Shown: positions 16,885 through 27,600 of the stretch, one piece after another | How positions within the stretch are numbered: the stretch's first letter is position 1 | Layout: every line of letters starts with the position of its first letter | From: Choricystis sp. odSpoLacu1 | Lineage: Eukaryota > Chlorophyta > Trebouxiophyceae | Length of the DNA: 64,000 bases | NCBI GenBank assembly: GCA_958009055.1 | Contig: OY253655.1 | Location: 620,001 to 684,000, forward strand | Reading direction: 5' to 3' | Translations under genes and position numbers: made by a program | Notes under the pieces: generated by a model | Seen by the model: only the letters and a program-made list of their open reading frames with translations | Databases searched by the model: none | Told to the model about the DNA's origin: nothing

Positions 16885-19800
16885 TCACCGCTTGGACCGC
16901 TTCACCCGCCCCGACGGCGCCACCACCGCCACCGCTTTGCGTCGGTGGTTGGGCAGCGCGGTTTGTTCAGCCGCGGCGGCAGCAGCAGCCGCTGAAAAGC
17001 GGGCGGGCGCGATGGCCACGCCCGCCCGCGTCAGCACAGCCGGCCGCGTCGCGTCGCGCACAGACGCCACCGTGTTGAAGTCCGGGCCCAGGGGGGCGCG
17101 CAGGGAGGCTTCGTAGGCGGCGGCCGAGGTGAAGGGGTGGGGCACGGCGGGCACGGCGTGGCGAGACGCTTTGTGGTCGTGACGCTCCGAAATGATGACG
17201 TGCGCGCGCCCCGCGTCTTTGCGTGCCGCGGCTGCAGCCGCCCTGCGCGCGGCGGCAGCGGCGGCCGCCCCCGCGGACGCGGCCGCCCGCCGGTCGGCAG
17301 TGGAGGACGCCCACGCGCCCCAGCCGGGCAGGCCGCCCGCGGCCGCGATCGCGGCGGCTTCAGGCTTGGGAAGCTCTGCATCGACAGCCGCCTCCTTTTC
17401 GCGCGCGAACTCGGTCACTGCGTCATCGCCCGCAAAGGCGGCGGCCACGAGTTGGCGCTGGGTCAGCGGGACGGCGGCGCGGGAGGGATGGGCGGGAGTG
17501 GCCGGCGTGGCGGCCGTGGCGGGCGCAGCAACAGTGTCGCTTGCGCCGCGTGCGCTCGCGCCAGCCCGCGCGTCGGCGTAGTAGCCGACGCCGCGGCTGC
17601 CCGTGCGGAAAGCGTAGCCAGGGCGGGCGCCCTGGAACACGGCGGCGGGTTGGAAAGACGGTGGGGAAGGGTTGGCGGCTGGGGCGCCTCCAGTGCCAAC
17701 CGTGCGCGCGCCGCGCTGCGCGCGCGGCGCGGCGCCGCGCGCGCAGGTGGGAGGTGCAGCGCCACCGCTGCCCAATCCACCCCACCCAGTGTCTCCAAAC
17801 GCGGGCGTGGTGGGTGGTTCAGCCGCCGCGACCTGCGCCCGGCGCGCGGCTTTCGCGTCGCGCGCTTCGTCCTCGTCGCCGCTGCTGCTGGCGGCGTCGT
17901 TGTCTTCCGCAGCGGCAGCCTTGGCGGCCCGCCCGCCAAACGACCGGCGCCCTGACCGAGGCGCCGCGTCGTCATCGGCGTCACGGTCACGGTCGTCGCC
18001 ATAATCGCCGTCTTCAAGGTCGGCCAACAGGGCAGCCGCCTCGGCCATGGCCACGGCCGTGCGCCGCGCGGTGGCGCGCTGCATGAACGGCAGCGCGTGC
18101 AGCGCGTCGCCGCCACCGGTCGATGCTGCGGCAGCAGCGTCGCGTTCGGCGGCTGCCAGCGCGGCGCGCGCAGCCGCGACGGCGCGCGCGCGGCCGCGGT
18201 CACCGGTCGCGCCATCATCGTCGTCGCCGCCGTCGGATGCCGAGTCGCCGCCACCGTCCGACTGGGTGCCGTCATCATCATCCGACGCGCCCCGCCCGCC
18301 ATCCACTTTGCGGCGCAGTTCGGCGCCCAGGCGCAGTTGCTCGGCCAGCGCGTCGCGCGCGGCGCCATCAGCAGCTGACCCCCGTTTGAGCAACCTTTTT
18401 GCCCAGCGCGACGTGTTGCGGTGCTTCAACGTCAATCTCTCCCGCGCGCGCGCCAGTTCGGCGTCCTCGTCGGCGGCGTCCACGCCCAAAAAGTCGGGGT
18501 CGGCGCCTCCCGCCGCGGCCGCGTCGGCGGCTTTCGCGCGGGCGGCCTTGGCCAGCCGCCGCCGGTACTCCTTGGACTTGATCTTTTTGGCGCGTTTGAG
18601 CTTGGCCTCCGTGTGGAACAGGAGGGACCGCATGCGGGCCAGTCGGCCCCGCGCGGCGGCAGCAGCGGCCGGGTCGAGCGTTTTCAGTGCCAGCTCATCC
18701 TCCGCAGCCGCCACCCCGGCCGCCGTGTCGGCACGGGCGGCGGCCAGCAGGGCTGCCACCTCGGCTTCCACGCCAGCTGCAGCCGGCGTGAAGGCGGCCG
18801 CCATGGCGGCGGTGGTGGGGGGCGCGCGCGCGGCGTCGCCGCCATCGGCGCGTGACGGCAACAACGCCAGCGTGGCAGCTTCACGATTAGCTTTCACAAT
18901 GGGGGTCCACTTGGACACATCTTTGGACCCGGCTTCATAGCCGGCCCGGCGGTCGGCGCGGTCGGCGACTGCACGCGGCGCGGGCGCGGGCGCGGGGGCG
19001 ACCGTGCCGCCGCCGACACGGTCCAGGGCGCGCCTCGCCGCGCCCAGCTTGGCGCGGTCGGCGCCCAGGCCGGCCACCAGGTCGGCGGCGGTGAGGTCGG
19101 ACGCGCCGGCGAGGTTGGCGGCGGCCTCGTCTGCAGCCTCTGTGGCGACGGCGCGGCGGCCGCGGCGGCCAAGCACGGCGGCCGCGATGCCAGCGTTGGC
19201 GGCGTCGCCATCTTCATCCTCGCTGCTGGATGCTTCCATCGCGTCGTCATCGTCGGAGGAGCCACCCAGCAGGGCACGGTCGGCGTCGGCGGTGGCGGGG
19301 TGGTCGTGGTCGTCGTCAGACTCCTCCTCCTCGTCCTCCTCCCACTCCTTCTCGCCGCCACCGTCAGACGCTGAGTCCAGCTCATCAGCAGCTCCACGGT
19401 CGTCTTCCTCGCTGCCGCTGGCGTCGTCGGCCTCGTCGCCGCCCCCGCCAAACCACGCGCCGTACCGTTTTTCGTCCTCCGAGTCGAAGGCCTCATCCTC
19501 CTCAATCTCCTCATCCTCAAAGTCGGAGGGCAGGGTGTAGTCGTAGTCGATGCCGCGCTGTGAGTGTGTATGTGGAAAAAAGGGGGGGGAGGAGGTGTGA
19601 GAGGCCGGTGTGTGTTTGCCGACCGACCGACGCCGGCCGCCGCATGCGTTCTTCCTCCCCGTCTCCCTCAACTCACGTCGAACCGCTTGCCATCCTCCAT
19701 CCCGTCGTCCTCCTCGCCCACGCCCGCATCATAGAACGCGTCCGCGGGGCCGGGCGCGTCGTCGTCGGAGGCGTCGACGGCACGCGGTGGGCCGGCGGCC

Positions 19801-19928
19801 GAAGCGTCGCGTCGCCGGCCGCCGCGTGCCGCGGCGCCGCTGGCGCGCCCGCCACGCCCGCTTGCGGACGCCGCGCGTCCGCGGGAGCCGCCGATGGCGC
19901 GTGGGGCACGGCCCACGCGGCGCGGCAT
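16885..19928 (-). CDS. UTP14: U3 snoRNP-associated protein UTP14
   Basis: Two exons, 19928-19677 and 19557-16885, giving 974 residues. Exon 1 (84 residues) is basic and ends GMEDGKRFD. It joins exon 2 at RGIDYDYTLPSDFEDEEIEEDEAF, the conserved acidic Utp14 start. Downstream are long Asp/Glu/Ser tracts, SKWTPIVKANREAATLALLP, coiled basic regions with KRAKKIKSKEYRR, the block GLPGWGAW and the C-terminal HVIISERHDHKASRH, AVPHPFTSAAAYEASLRAPLGPDFNT. Utp14 is a nucleolar component of the SSU processome that activates the Dhr1/DHX37 helicase during 18S rRNA maturation. The intron is 119 nt. Confidence 0.95.
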
Positions 19929-20056
19929 AGTGTAAAATAAGGGGAAGGGAAGAGAGTTGTGAGCAAATTCGGCCGCAGTCTAGCGGCGTCGTTTTTTTCT
20001 TACCCCGCGCCGCGCGCCCCTCTCCTCCTCCTACACACGCACACGCATACCAAACA

Positions 20057-20979
20057 ATGCTCTTCACCCTGGCCCACACCAACCGCCCTCCGCGCGCGAC
20101 CCCGGTCCGGCCGGCCGCACGGTTCACACCGCGCGCCGCGCCGACCCCACTGCCGCGCACGCTGCGCCGCGCGCGTCCGCTCGCTGCGCGCGCCAGCGTG
20201 GAGTTGACGGTCAAGGAGACGGTGAGTGTGTGTGTGTGGATGAAAAAGGGGGGCCAAAAATGCGTGCGGCAGAGAGAGACGAAAGAGACACCCACCCCCC
20301 CATTCCCCACCCCACTCAGGCCACCGGCGTCACCGTGCCCGAAGTCGCCACCCTGTGGGCGGGCGGCCCGTCCCGCTGCCTGGGCGGCGGCGTCCGCACA
20401 AAAAAGATCGCGTTTGTCGGCGTTAAGGTTTATGCAGTGTTTCTTTACGTCGACGCCGCCCCCGCAGCGAAAGAACTCGGCGTCCGCTCCCGGGGCGGCT
20501 TCTTCGACGGCGACGACGACGCAGACTATGCGCAAGCCCTAGTGGATGGCGCCTTCGTCAAAGCGTTGAGGATCGACCTGGTGCGGGACGTGGATGGCGC
20601 CACGTTTGTCGGCGCGCTTGAAGAAGCCCTCGCCCCCCGCCTGCGCCTGTCGGGGGATACCGCCTCCCTGGACAAGTTTAAGGCGTTTCTGTCCGACCGC
20701 AAGCTGGCCAAGGGCGCCGTGCTGGCGCTGCTGTGGTGGCCGGAGGGTGTGTTAGACGTGGCGCTGATGGATTCGGCCGACCGCGCCATTCCCTCCTTTG
20801 CCTCCCCGGACGCGCCCTCCATCTCCATTGAGTCGCCCGGCCTCTGCCGCGCCCTGTTCGAAGTCTACCTGGGGGAGGCGGCGGTGTCGCCCGACGCGCG
20901 CGCGGCTTGGGCGCGCGGCGCGCGCGCGTTGCTCGCGACGGAGAGTGTCAAGCGGGACACGCGGAAGGGGGGGCCGTGA
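20057..20979 (+). CDS. plastid chalcone-isomerase-fold protein (FAP/CHIL type)
   Basis: Two exons, 20057-20221 and 20320-20979, giving 274 residues. Exon 1 is almost entirely an Arg/Ala/Pro transit peptide ending at LAARASVEL. Exon 2 holds a chalcone isomerase fold: TKKIAFVGVKVYAVFLYVD, LVDGAFVKALRIDLVRDVDG, FKAFLSDRKLAKGAVLALLWWPEG and a C-terminal FEVYLGEAAVSPDARAAW. Green algae lack flavonoid-specific CHI, so a fatty-acid-binding (FAP) or CHI-like role in plastid lipid metabolism is more likely. Whether the fatty-acid-binding Arg and Tyr are present would need an alignment. Confidence 0.88.
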
Positions 20980-21147
20980 ATTGTGCGTGTGTGAGAGAGA
21001 GGGGTGGGTTATGATAACAATTGGTGTGTGTGTGTGTGCGTGTATAGCAAGACGGAGAGAGCGACGTGAGTTGAAGAAGGTCGAGGGCAAGAGCGTCGGA
21101 CTTGCACACACGCAACTCTCTCTTTTGCCGTCAATTCTGCACTCGCC

Positions 21148-22343
21148 ATGCGTGCCCGCGACCGAATGCGGCTGGCTGTCGCCCTGGCGGTGGCAGCCAC
21201 CATCTCAGCGGGTGCGTGAGAGAGGGTGGCGGGAAACACGGCAGCCAGCGCGGGGCGACGTTTTGTTTTTGGTGGCGCGTCGCGACGAGTCGTTGCTGGC
21301 GGTGGTCTGTTGTGCCCCCCGCGCACGCCCGTCCCCGGCTCCCTGGCGCCCTCCCGCCGTCCGAGCCGATAACACACGTTGCGTGTCGACGGGTGGCGTG
21401 GGCGGGGCGGGCGGGCGCGGGTTTGGTGGTCTGTCGCGGAGCAGAAGGAGGCATGCGGCGCCCGCCCCCCGCTCTCGGGACCGCACGCTCACCCAACCTT
21501 TCTCTCCCTCACACACACACAGCTGCCGGGCGCACCTCCCCCGACCCGCCCTCGCCATCTCCCTCTCCACCCTCATCTCGAGGTGGCTCTGTGGCGGTCG
21601 CCGCTGCAGCGGCCGGGCTGGACGTGGCGCCGCCGTCGCCGTCTGCGCGGGGGCCAGCGACGATGCTCTTCCTGCTGACCGCTGCGTCTGCCGACCTGGA
21701 CACCGCCTCCAACCTCCTCACCCTGCACCGTGTCGCGCCTTCCCTGCTGTGGACGGCGGACGGGCCCCCGCGGCGGGCAGGGCGGGTGCGGACAGCGTTG
21801 TGGGCGAACGCGTCGCTGTGGACCGACGGCGACTCGGACGCCGCCACCACCCCAGCCACCTGGCTGGCGTCCCCCCCCGCCGTGCTGGAGGGACGTGTGA
21901 AGGATGGTGCGCACTCGGCCGCGGCCGCCCTCCCTGTGCGCGTGTCGGCGCCCCGGTTGAAGGGGGACACACTGGCCCTGACCGCGACACGGCTCGACGC
22001 TGATTCACCCGCCGTCCTGGAACGAGGCGTCGCCGCCACCGCGCTCGACGGCGTGGGCGGGCCTGCCGCCTCTGCGCCTGCTGCCAACAACACACCCCTG
22101 CCCACCCGGCTGACGTTAACAGATGTCGTGCTGTACATCGACGCCGCCCCTCCCCGCACCCCCCCCGCCGCCGGTGCCAAACAGTCAGGCTGGTGGGGCT
22201 GCACCGGCGTCCTGCTCGGCACCCTGTCCTCCTTTGGCAACAACTGCGGCTTCTATGACGCCAGCCAGTTTGGGGGGGCGCAGCTGGGGTGGGGCAGCCC
22301 GCTGGGAGGGGGCATGACGCTCGGGAGTGGCGCGTTTGGGTGA
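21148..22343 (+). CDS. secreted protein with an uncharacterised beta-rich domain
   Basis: Two exons, 21148-21211 and 21523-22343, giving 294 residues. Exon 1 is a signal peptide (MRARDRMRLAVALAVAATIS). The next 120 residues (LFLLTAASADLD, NLLTLHRVAPSLLWTADGP, RAGRVRTALW, PPAVLEGRV, LPVRVSAPRLKGDTLAL) resemble an uncharacterised extracellular family in bacteria and algae. Its members carry TLTL.GV, FSDRP-R-aG and PPNA-L blocks; the match is from memory and loose. The C-terminal 50 residues are Gly-rich with GNNCGFYDASQFGG. The 311-nt intron lies exactly behind the signal peptide. Confidence 0.7.
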
Positions 22344-22510
22344 ATGATGTTCGTGTCCGTTTTAGTGTCTTGTGTTGACAGAGAAGTGATCTGATGTTTG
22401 TGTGATTGACCTTTCTTGTTTGTACGTTTGATGACGGAGTGGCGACAGCAAAAAACCATTCCACAACGTCTCGCCTGTTTTTTTTTTCAGCGTCGACGCA
22501 ACCAAGACCC

Positions 22511-23438
22511 ATGCAAACCACCACCCGCCTCCTCCCCCGCCTCCTCCGCTCCTTTGCGTCCTCCACCACCGCGTCACCAGAAGTCTTGTATGATGCTTCT
22601 GCCTCCCCCGGCGTCGCCCTCATCACCGTCAACCGCCCCAAACAGCTCAACGCGCTCTCGTCTTCGGTCGCGCGCGCAGTCGTCACCGCCGCCCGCTCTG
22701 CCGACGCCGACCCCCGCGTCCGCGCGGTGGTGGTGACGGGGGCTGGTGCCTCGTTTGCGGCGGGGGCAGACGTCAAAGAGCTGGCGGGGTATGGGCACGA
22801 CGAGGTGAGTTTTGGTGTGGCAATCGGGGGAAGGTCGGGACAGCGGTGCGTCGAAAACAAAAAAAAACAACCCCCCCCACACCACCACACAGGCGCGCTC
22901 CACTCGCCTCCTGTCCGAGTGGGACTCCTTGTCCAGCGTCCGCCTTCCCCTGATCACTGCCGTGGAGGGCCTGGCCCTGGGCGGAGGAAATGAATTGGCT
23001 TTGATGTGCGATCTCATCGTCGCTTCTGAATCCGCCTCCTTCGGCCAGCCCGAAGTCTCCCTGGGCGTCACCCCCGGCATGGGCGCCACCCAACGACTGA
23101 CGCGCGCCCTCGGCAAGTACCGCACCATGGACCTGCTGCTGACGGGGCGGCGCCTGTCTGCGGCCGAGGCGGAGGCGGCAGGCCTGGTTGCCCGCGTCGC
23201 GCCGCCCGGACGCGCCCTCGCCGCCGCCCTCGACTTAGCCACCTCCATCGCGGCCGGTCCCCCCGACGCGACCGCCGCCATCAAGCGGTGCGTGGCGGCA
23301 GCGCATGAGGGCGGGCTGTCCGGGGGGCTGCAAACCGAGCACGGCGAGTTTTGGGGGTGCTTTGGCAGTGGGGAGCAGAGGGAGGGCATGGCCGCGTTCC
23401 TGGAGAAGCGGGCGCCGGCGTGGCCGCACAGTAAATGA
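22511..23438 (+). CDS. ECHS1: mitochondrial enoyl-CoA hydratase
   Basis: Two exons, 22511-22804 and 22893-23438, giving 279 residues. The N-terminus MQTTTRLLPRLLRSFASS is a typical mitochondrial presequence. Crotonase signatures are present: VALITVNRPKQLNAL, GASFAAGADVKELA, and LALGGGNELALMCDLIVASE with FGQPEVSLGVTPGMGATQRL. The two glutamates in GNELAL and GQPEVSLG match catalytic E144 and E164 of rat ECHS1. It hydrates 2-enoyl-CoA in beta-oxidation and branched-chain amino-acid breakdown. A tract TTTTTTTTTTCAG just upstream of the ATG (22481-22490) suggests an intron in the 5' UTR. Confidence 0.93.
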
Positions 23439-23496
23439 AGGAGCGTTTGTTTTTGGGTCTAGATTTCAGTGTGTTAACAAAGGAAGATTCAATCAC

Positions 23497-24598
23497 TCAC
23501 TTTTTCCTTCCTCCTTCTATCCTCACCACAAACGCGCCACACGCGGCCGGCAGTCTCGCCCCCGGCACGCGGCACGCCAAGGGGCACCGAAAAGGGTTGA
23601 GGGTGGGGCCAGAAACGACGGCAGAAGGCGGCACGATGCCTCGCGCGGCGTCCCCTGCCCGCAGCGCCGCCTCCTCACAATGCTCCGTCACCGTGAGAGG
23701 GCGAAAAACAGGGCTCGCCGTCCAGGCAGCCAGGGTAGGGCCCCAGCTGGGGTAGGCGGCGATGCCTGCGTCCAGGGCGACGCCCACGTGCGGGGGCGGC
23801 AGGTCGGACGAGACGGTGTGCCACAGCCCCCGTGTGAACGACACGCCCACACGGCCGCGCCCGCCTCGCCGCCCGTGCAGGCTCAGCGGCACGTCGGGTC
23901 CCACAAAGGCGAGGTGGATTAGAGTGTGTGCAGGCAGCCAGGACGTCAGGAAGGCGGCCCATAGCGCCCACTCGTCGATCTCGCGCCGCGGGCCGAGCAC
24001 GTGGAGGTTGAAGCTTTGACCGGGCACAAGCGCCTCCCTGTGCGACACGGCCGCCAAAGCAGCCAGCGCGGTGGCCACTCCGTGCAGGCGCAGGGGCTCC
24101 AGGTGGCGGGTGGTCGTGGCCGGCAGGGCGGCCAGCGCGGTCGGCCAGTCGGTCGGGGGAAAGAGTGGCGGCAACGACTCCTCCTCCTCCTCCTCCTCCT
24201 CCAGCTCGTCCGCATGCTCACCCCACGCCGCCGTCTCCACGTCAGTGCAGGCGCAGGCTCGTGACCACCCGGGAGCGGTGTGCACGTGGGCCGCGGTCAG
24301 CAGCGCGCACGCGTGTGCCTCGTGAGGATAACCGTCGACAGCGAGCTGTTGTGTGTTTTGGGCGGTGTTTTGTGAAATGATGCACATGGATCAGAGAGAG
24401 ATCACACACGTCGTTCCGGTCCCCTCGCACCTGGCCCCCTCGCGCCACCTGCGCTCGCAAGCGCGCACACTCGTCCGCGCTGTGCACCGCGGCCACGGCG
24501 CGTGCGCTGTGCCTCCCGCAGAATATCAGGGCACCGAAGTCGACGCACGGGGCGACAGGGTGACTGGCGTCGCCGCACAGTTGGCACTCGTCCCGCAT
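23497..24598 (-). CDS. degenerate MYND zinc finger protein with MSS51-like C-terminal domain
   Basis: Two exons, 24598-24449 and 24345-23497, giving 332 residues. Exon 1 encodes a MYND-like knuckle: CQLCGDASHPVAPC, IFCGRH, then HSADEC. At least one ligand of the usual C6HC set is replaced, so only partial zinc binding is likely. After an acidic run (DELEEEEEEEE) the C-terminal domain has the block FNLHVLGPRREIDEWALWAAFL then LPAHTLIHLAFVGPDVPLSL. This matches the domain shared by yeast Mss51 and animal ZMYND17. In yeast that protein activates COX1 translation in mitochondria; here no presequence is visible. It is convergent with the enoyl-CoA hydratase gene. Confidence 0.82.
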
Positions 24599-24674
24599 TG
24601 TGGGTGAAAAGCGGGTTTTCGTCTCTGTTTTTTTAACACACTGCTCTCTCTTCAACCACTCTCTACACCTCCCC

Positions 24675-27600
24675 CTAACCCTCCTTCCTCTTCGCCACAG
24701 CCCTCTCCCTCGCCTTCTCCTTGGCCGCCTTTGCCGCCGCCCTGGCCCTCTCCGCCAGCGACCCCGCCGCCTCCCGTGTCCGGTGCGCGTGCGCAGCCGC
24801 CGCGTCGGCCGCGGCGTGTGCGCGCGCCGCCAGCGCGGCCGCCAGGGCGGCCCCCCGCTTGGCGGTGGCGCCGCGAGCGGAGGAGGGAGACGCGGCAGCC
24901 GACTCTGACGAGTCTGACGGGCCGTGCGGAGGCGGCGGTGGGTCGCGCACGCCGAGGTCGGCGGCGGCGGCCGCCGCGCGCGCGACGCGCGCCGGGCTGT
25001 CGGCTCCCGAGGAAGCGCCGCCCTCGCTGCCGGCGCGGGTGGCCGCCAGCAGGGACGACAGCGACAGCTTCCCCGGCTGCCGGGGTGGGGGCGGCGGCAT
25101 GGCGAGGGAGGCAGCGGCAGCAGCGTCGGGTGCAGCAGTCTCCGACGCCGGCGCCCCAAGCGGGTGGAACCCGCCCCCCGCCTCCGGGGGGGACGCCACC
25201 ACCCCGCGCGGCGCCAGGCTGCCAAACTCGGCAGACACGCGGGCGGGTGGGGGGACAGCCAGCCCGGCGGCCGCGGTGGGGGAGAGCGAGCGCGCGGGGG
25301 AGCCGACGAAATCGACTGACGACGACGCGGAGCGCGCGGCGCCCAGAGGACCATAGTCCATGGCGTCTGCAGGTGGAGGAGGTGGCGGTGGCAGCGGCGG
25401 TTTGCGCGCCCCATCGCCAGGCGCGCGCGCCCCCACGCTCGGCGGCAGCTCGTCCGCCGACGACGGGCCGCGCGTGGGCGGGGCGGACGGCAGCGCTCTC
25501 TTAACCGGCGACGGCCGCGCGCCCGCCCTGTCGCCCCCCCCCCCCCGCCGCCGCGTCCCCCAGCAGTAGGCGGCGCTTAGCATCGTCTTCCGCCGCCGCG
25601 GCGGCGGCGGCGGCGGCGGCCGCGGCAGCCGCTTCATCATCATCGTCGTCGGCCGCGGCGGTGCGCTCCGACCGACGCGCGAGCGCGACGGCCAGGCTCG
25701 CGCGCACACCACCCCCCTTCTCGTCGTCGTCCCCGCCCGCGGCATCGGGCAGCAGCTCCCGAAACTTGCGGCCCTGCAGGCCGGCGACGGATTTGAGCAC
25801 GGATTTGATCGTGTCCCACTTGAGGCGCGTGACGACAGCAGACCACCCGCCATCCACCCGCTCATACGTGCGCCCATCCAGCAACAGCTTCAAGTCTGTG
25901 AAGGACACGGGCGCTCCAGTGTAAGTCACGCGCACGTGGACGCGGTTGACGCGGACCCGTTCAAACAGGACGCGGCGGGGTTGGCGGCGGGCCAGGGGGT
26001 CGGCGGGCTTGGCGCGGCGCGACGCGCGGCGCGGCGGCGGCGGCTGCGCGGCCACAGCACTGCCCGACGCCACGCTGGCGCCGTCGTCACCGCCGACGCT
26101 GGGCTCGTCTTCTTCGGACAGGACGCCGGGTGATGTCAGTCCCGCCAGCCCCGCGGTCGATGCCGAGGGCGGCAGGTCGCCGCCGCCGCCGCCGCGGCGC
26201 AGCAGGCGCGACGCGGGCGCCGCGACCGCCCTCTTGAACGCCTCCTGCCGCCTCGACGGCTTGGCGTCGGTGGCGCCTCCACCGTCACCCACAGAGGGAA
26301 AGAAGTAGTCCCACAGGCCGGCTGCGACGGCGTCGGACACGTGGACGGCGAGTGGGTGGAGGGTCGCCTCCGCGTGTTCATAAATCGTGGCATACCCTGC
26401 GGCCGCGGGGGCCAGCTTGGCCACCACGCGGGCGGCGGGGTCGCCCTCCCAGGAGGCGTCCGGGTTCCACTGGACCAAGACGCCGCCGGCGTCGGTGCCG
26501 GGGGCGGCGCCGAGGCGGGCGGCGGGGTCGCGGACGGAGAGGGAGGTGAGCACGAGTTTGGAGGCGCCGGAGCCGTCGGGGTTGGATTCAGACGCGACAA
26601 CAGTGCGGCCGAGAGACACGTCCAGAAAGGGGGAGCCGTCGGGCTCGGCCAGCCCCCACGCGACGCCGGAGAGGGCGACGCGCGTGTGGCGGGCGTGGCG
26701 CGCGGGGGCGGCCGCGCGCGCGGCGTCGCGCGCGGACGCCAGGGCGGCGGCGGCAGCCCCCCGCTCCGCGGTGCGGGCAGCGGCGGCGGCGGCCGCCCAC
26801 AGGGCCAGGGCGCGTGGAGCGGCGGGAGCGTCGGGCGGGGCGACGGTGGAGGTGGCGACAACGGCCGGGGCGCCGGCGGTCAGGGGGCCGCCGCTTGGTG
26901 GAGAGGACACGCCACCACTGACACTACCTCTATTCAGCACGTCTCTCAGCGCGGCCGCCGCGTCCGCCGCGCGCGCGGGCGGGGCAGCCGCCCAGCTAGC
27001 GTCGCCGGGGGGGGCGGCCGCGGCAACGTCGCCCCGCAGAGACGCCAGGTCCCTCGTCGCCACCGCGTACCGGCTGGCCGCCCGCACCAGAGCTGTGACT
27101 GCCTCCCCACCCGGCGGGGCGGCGGCCGCGGCGGCGGGCGCGGACGCGAGCAGGACTGCGTCCGCCGCGCCCGAAGGTGGGGGCGGGGGCGGCCGCCCCG
27201 ACAGCGCCTGCCCCACGTCCACCAGCACCGCAAACGCGGCCCCAGGGGCGCGTGCGGTGAGAGGCGGCAAGTCCACCGCCAGCTCGTCCGCGCGCGGGGG
27301 GCGGCCGCGCCGCCCCTCGGCCGCGCCCGCGCGCCGCACACAAAAGTCAAACGGGTCCACGATGCGTTCAGGGGCGGCGCCGGCCGCGGTGTCGGCGGGG
27401 GGCTGCCCCTCGCCATCCAGCCAGGCAGGGGGGCCGCGCGGGTCGACGTCGGTCAAGCAGGCGTGCAGGGCGACGCCCGTCGCGTCGAACGAGAGGGCTG
27501 AGCGATCCGGGTCTCCCGGCGGGGGGCCCCCCACCACCCTCGCCGACGTGGACGTCACCAGCACGCGCCCCGGGGCCGAGTCGGCGCACAAGCACACTTG

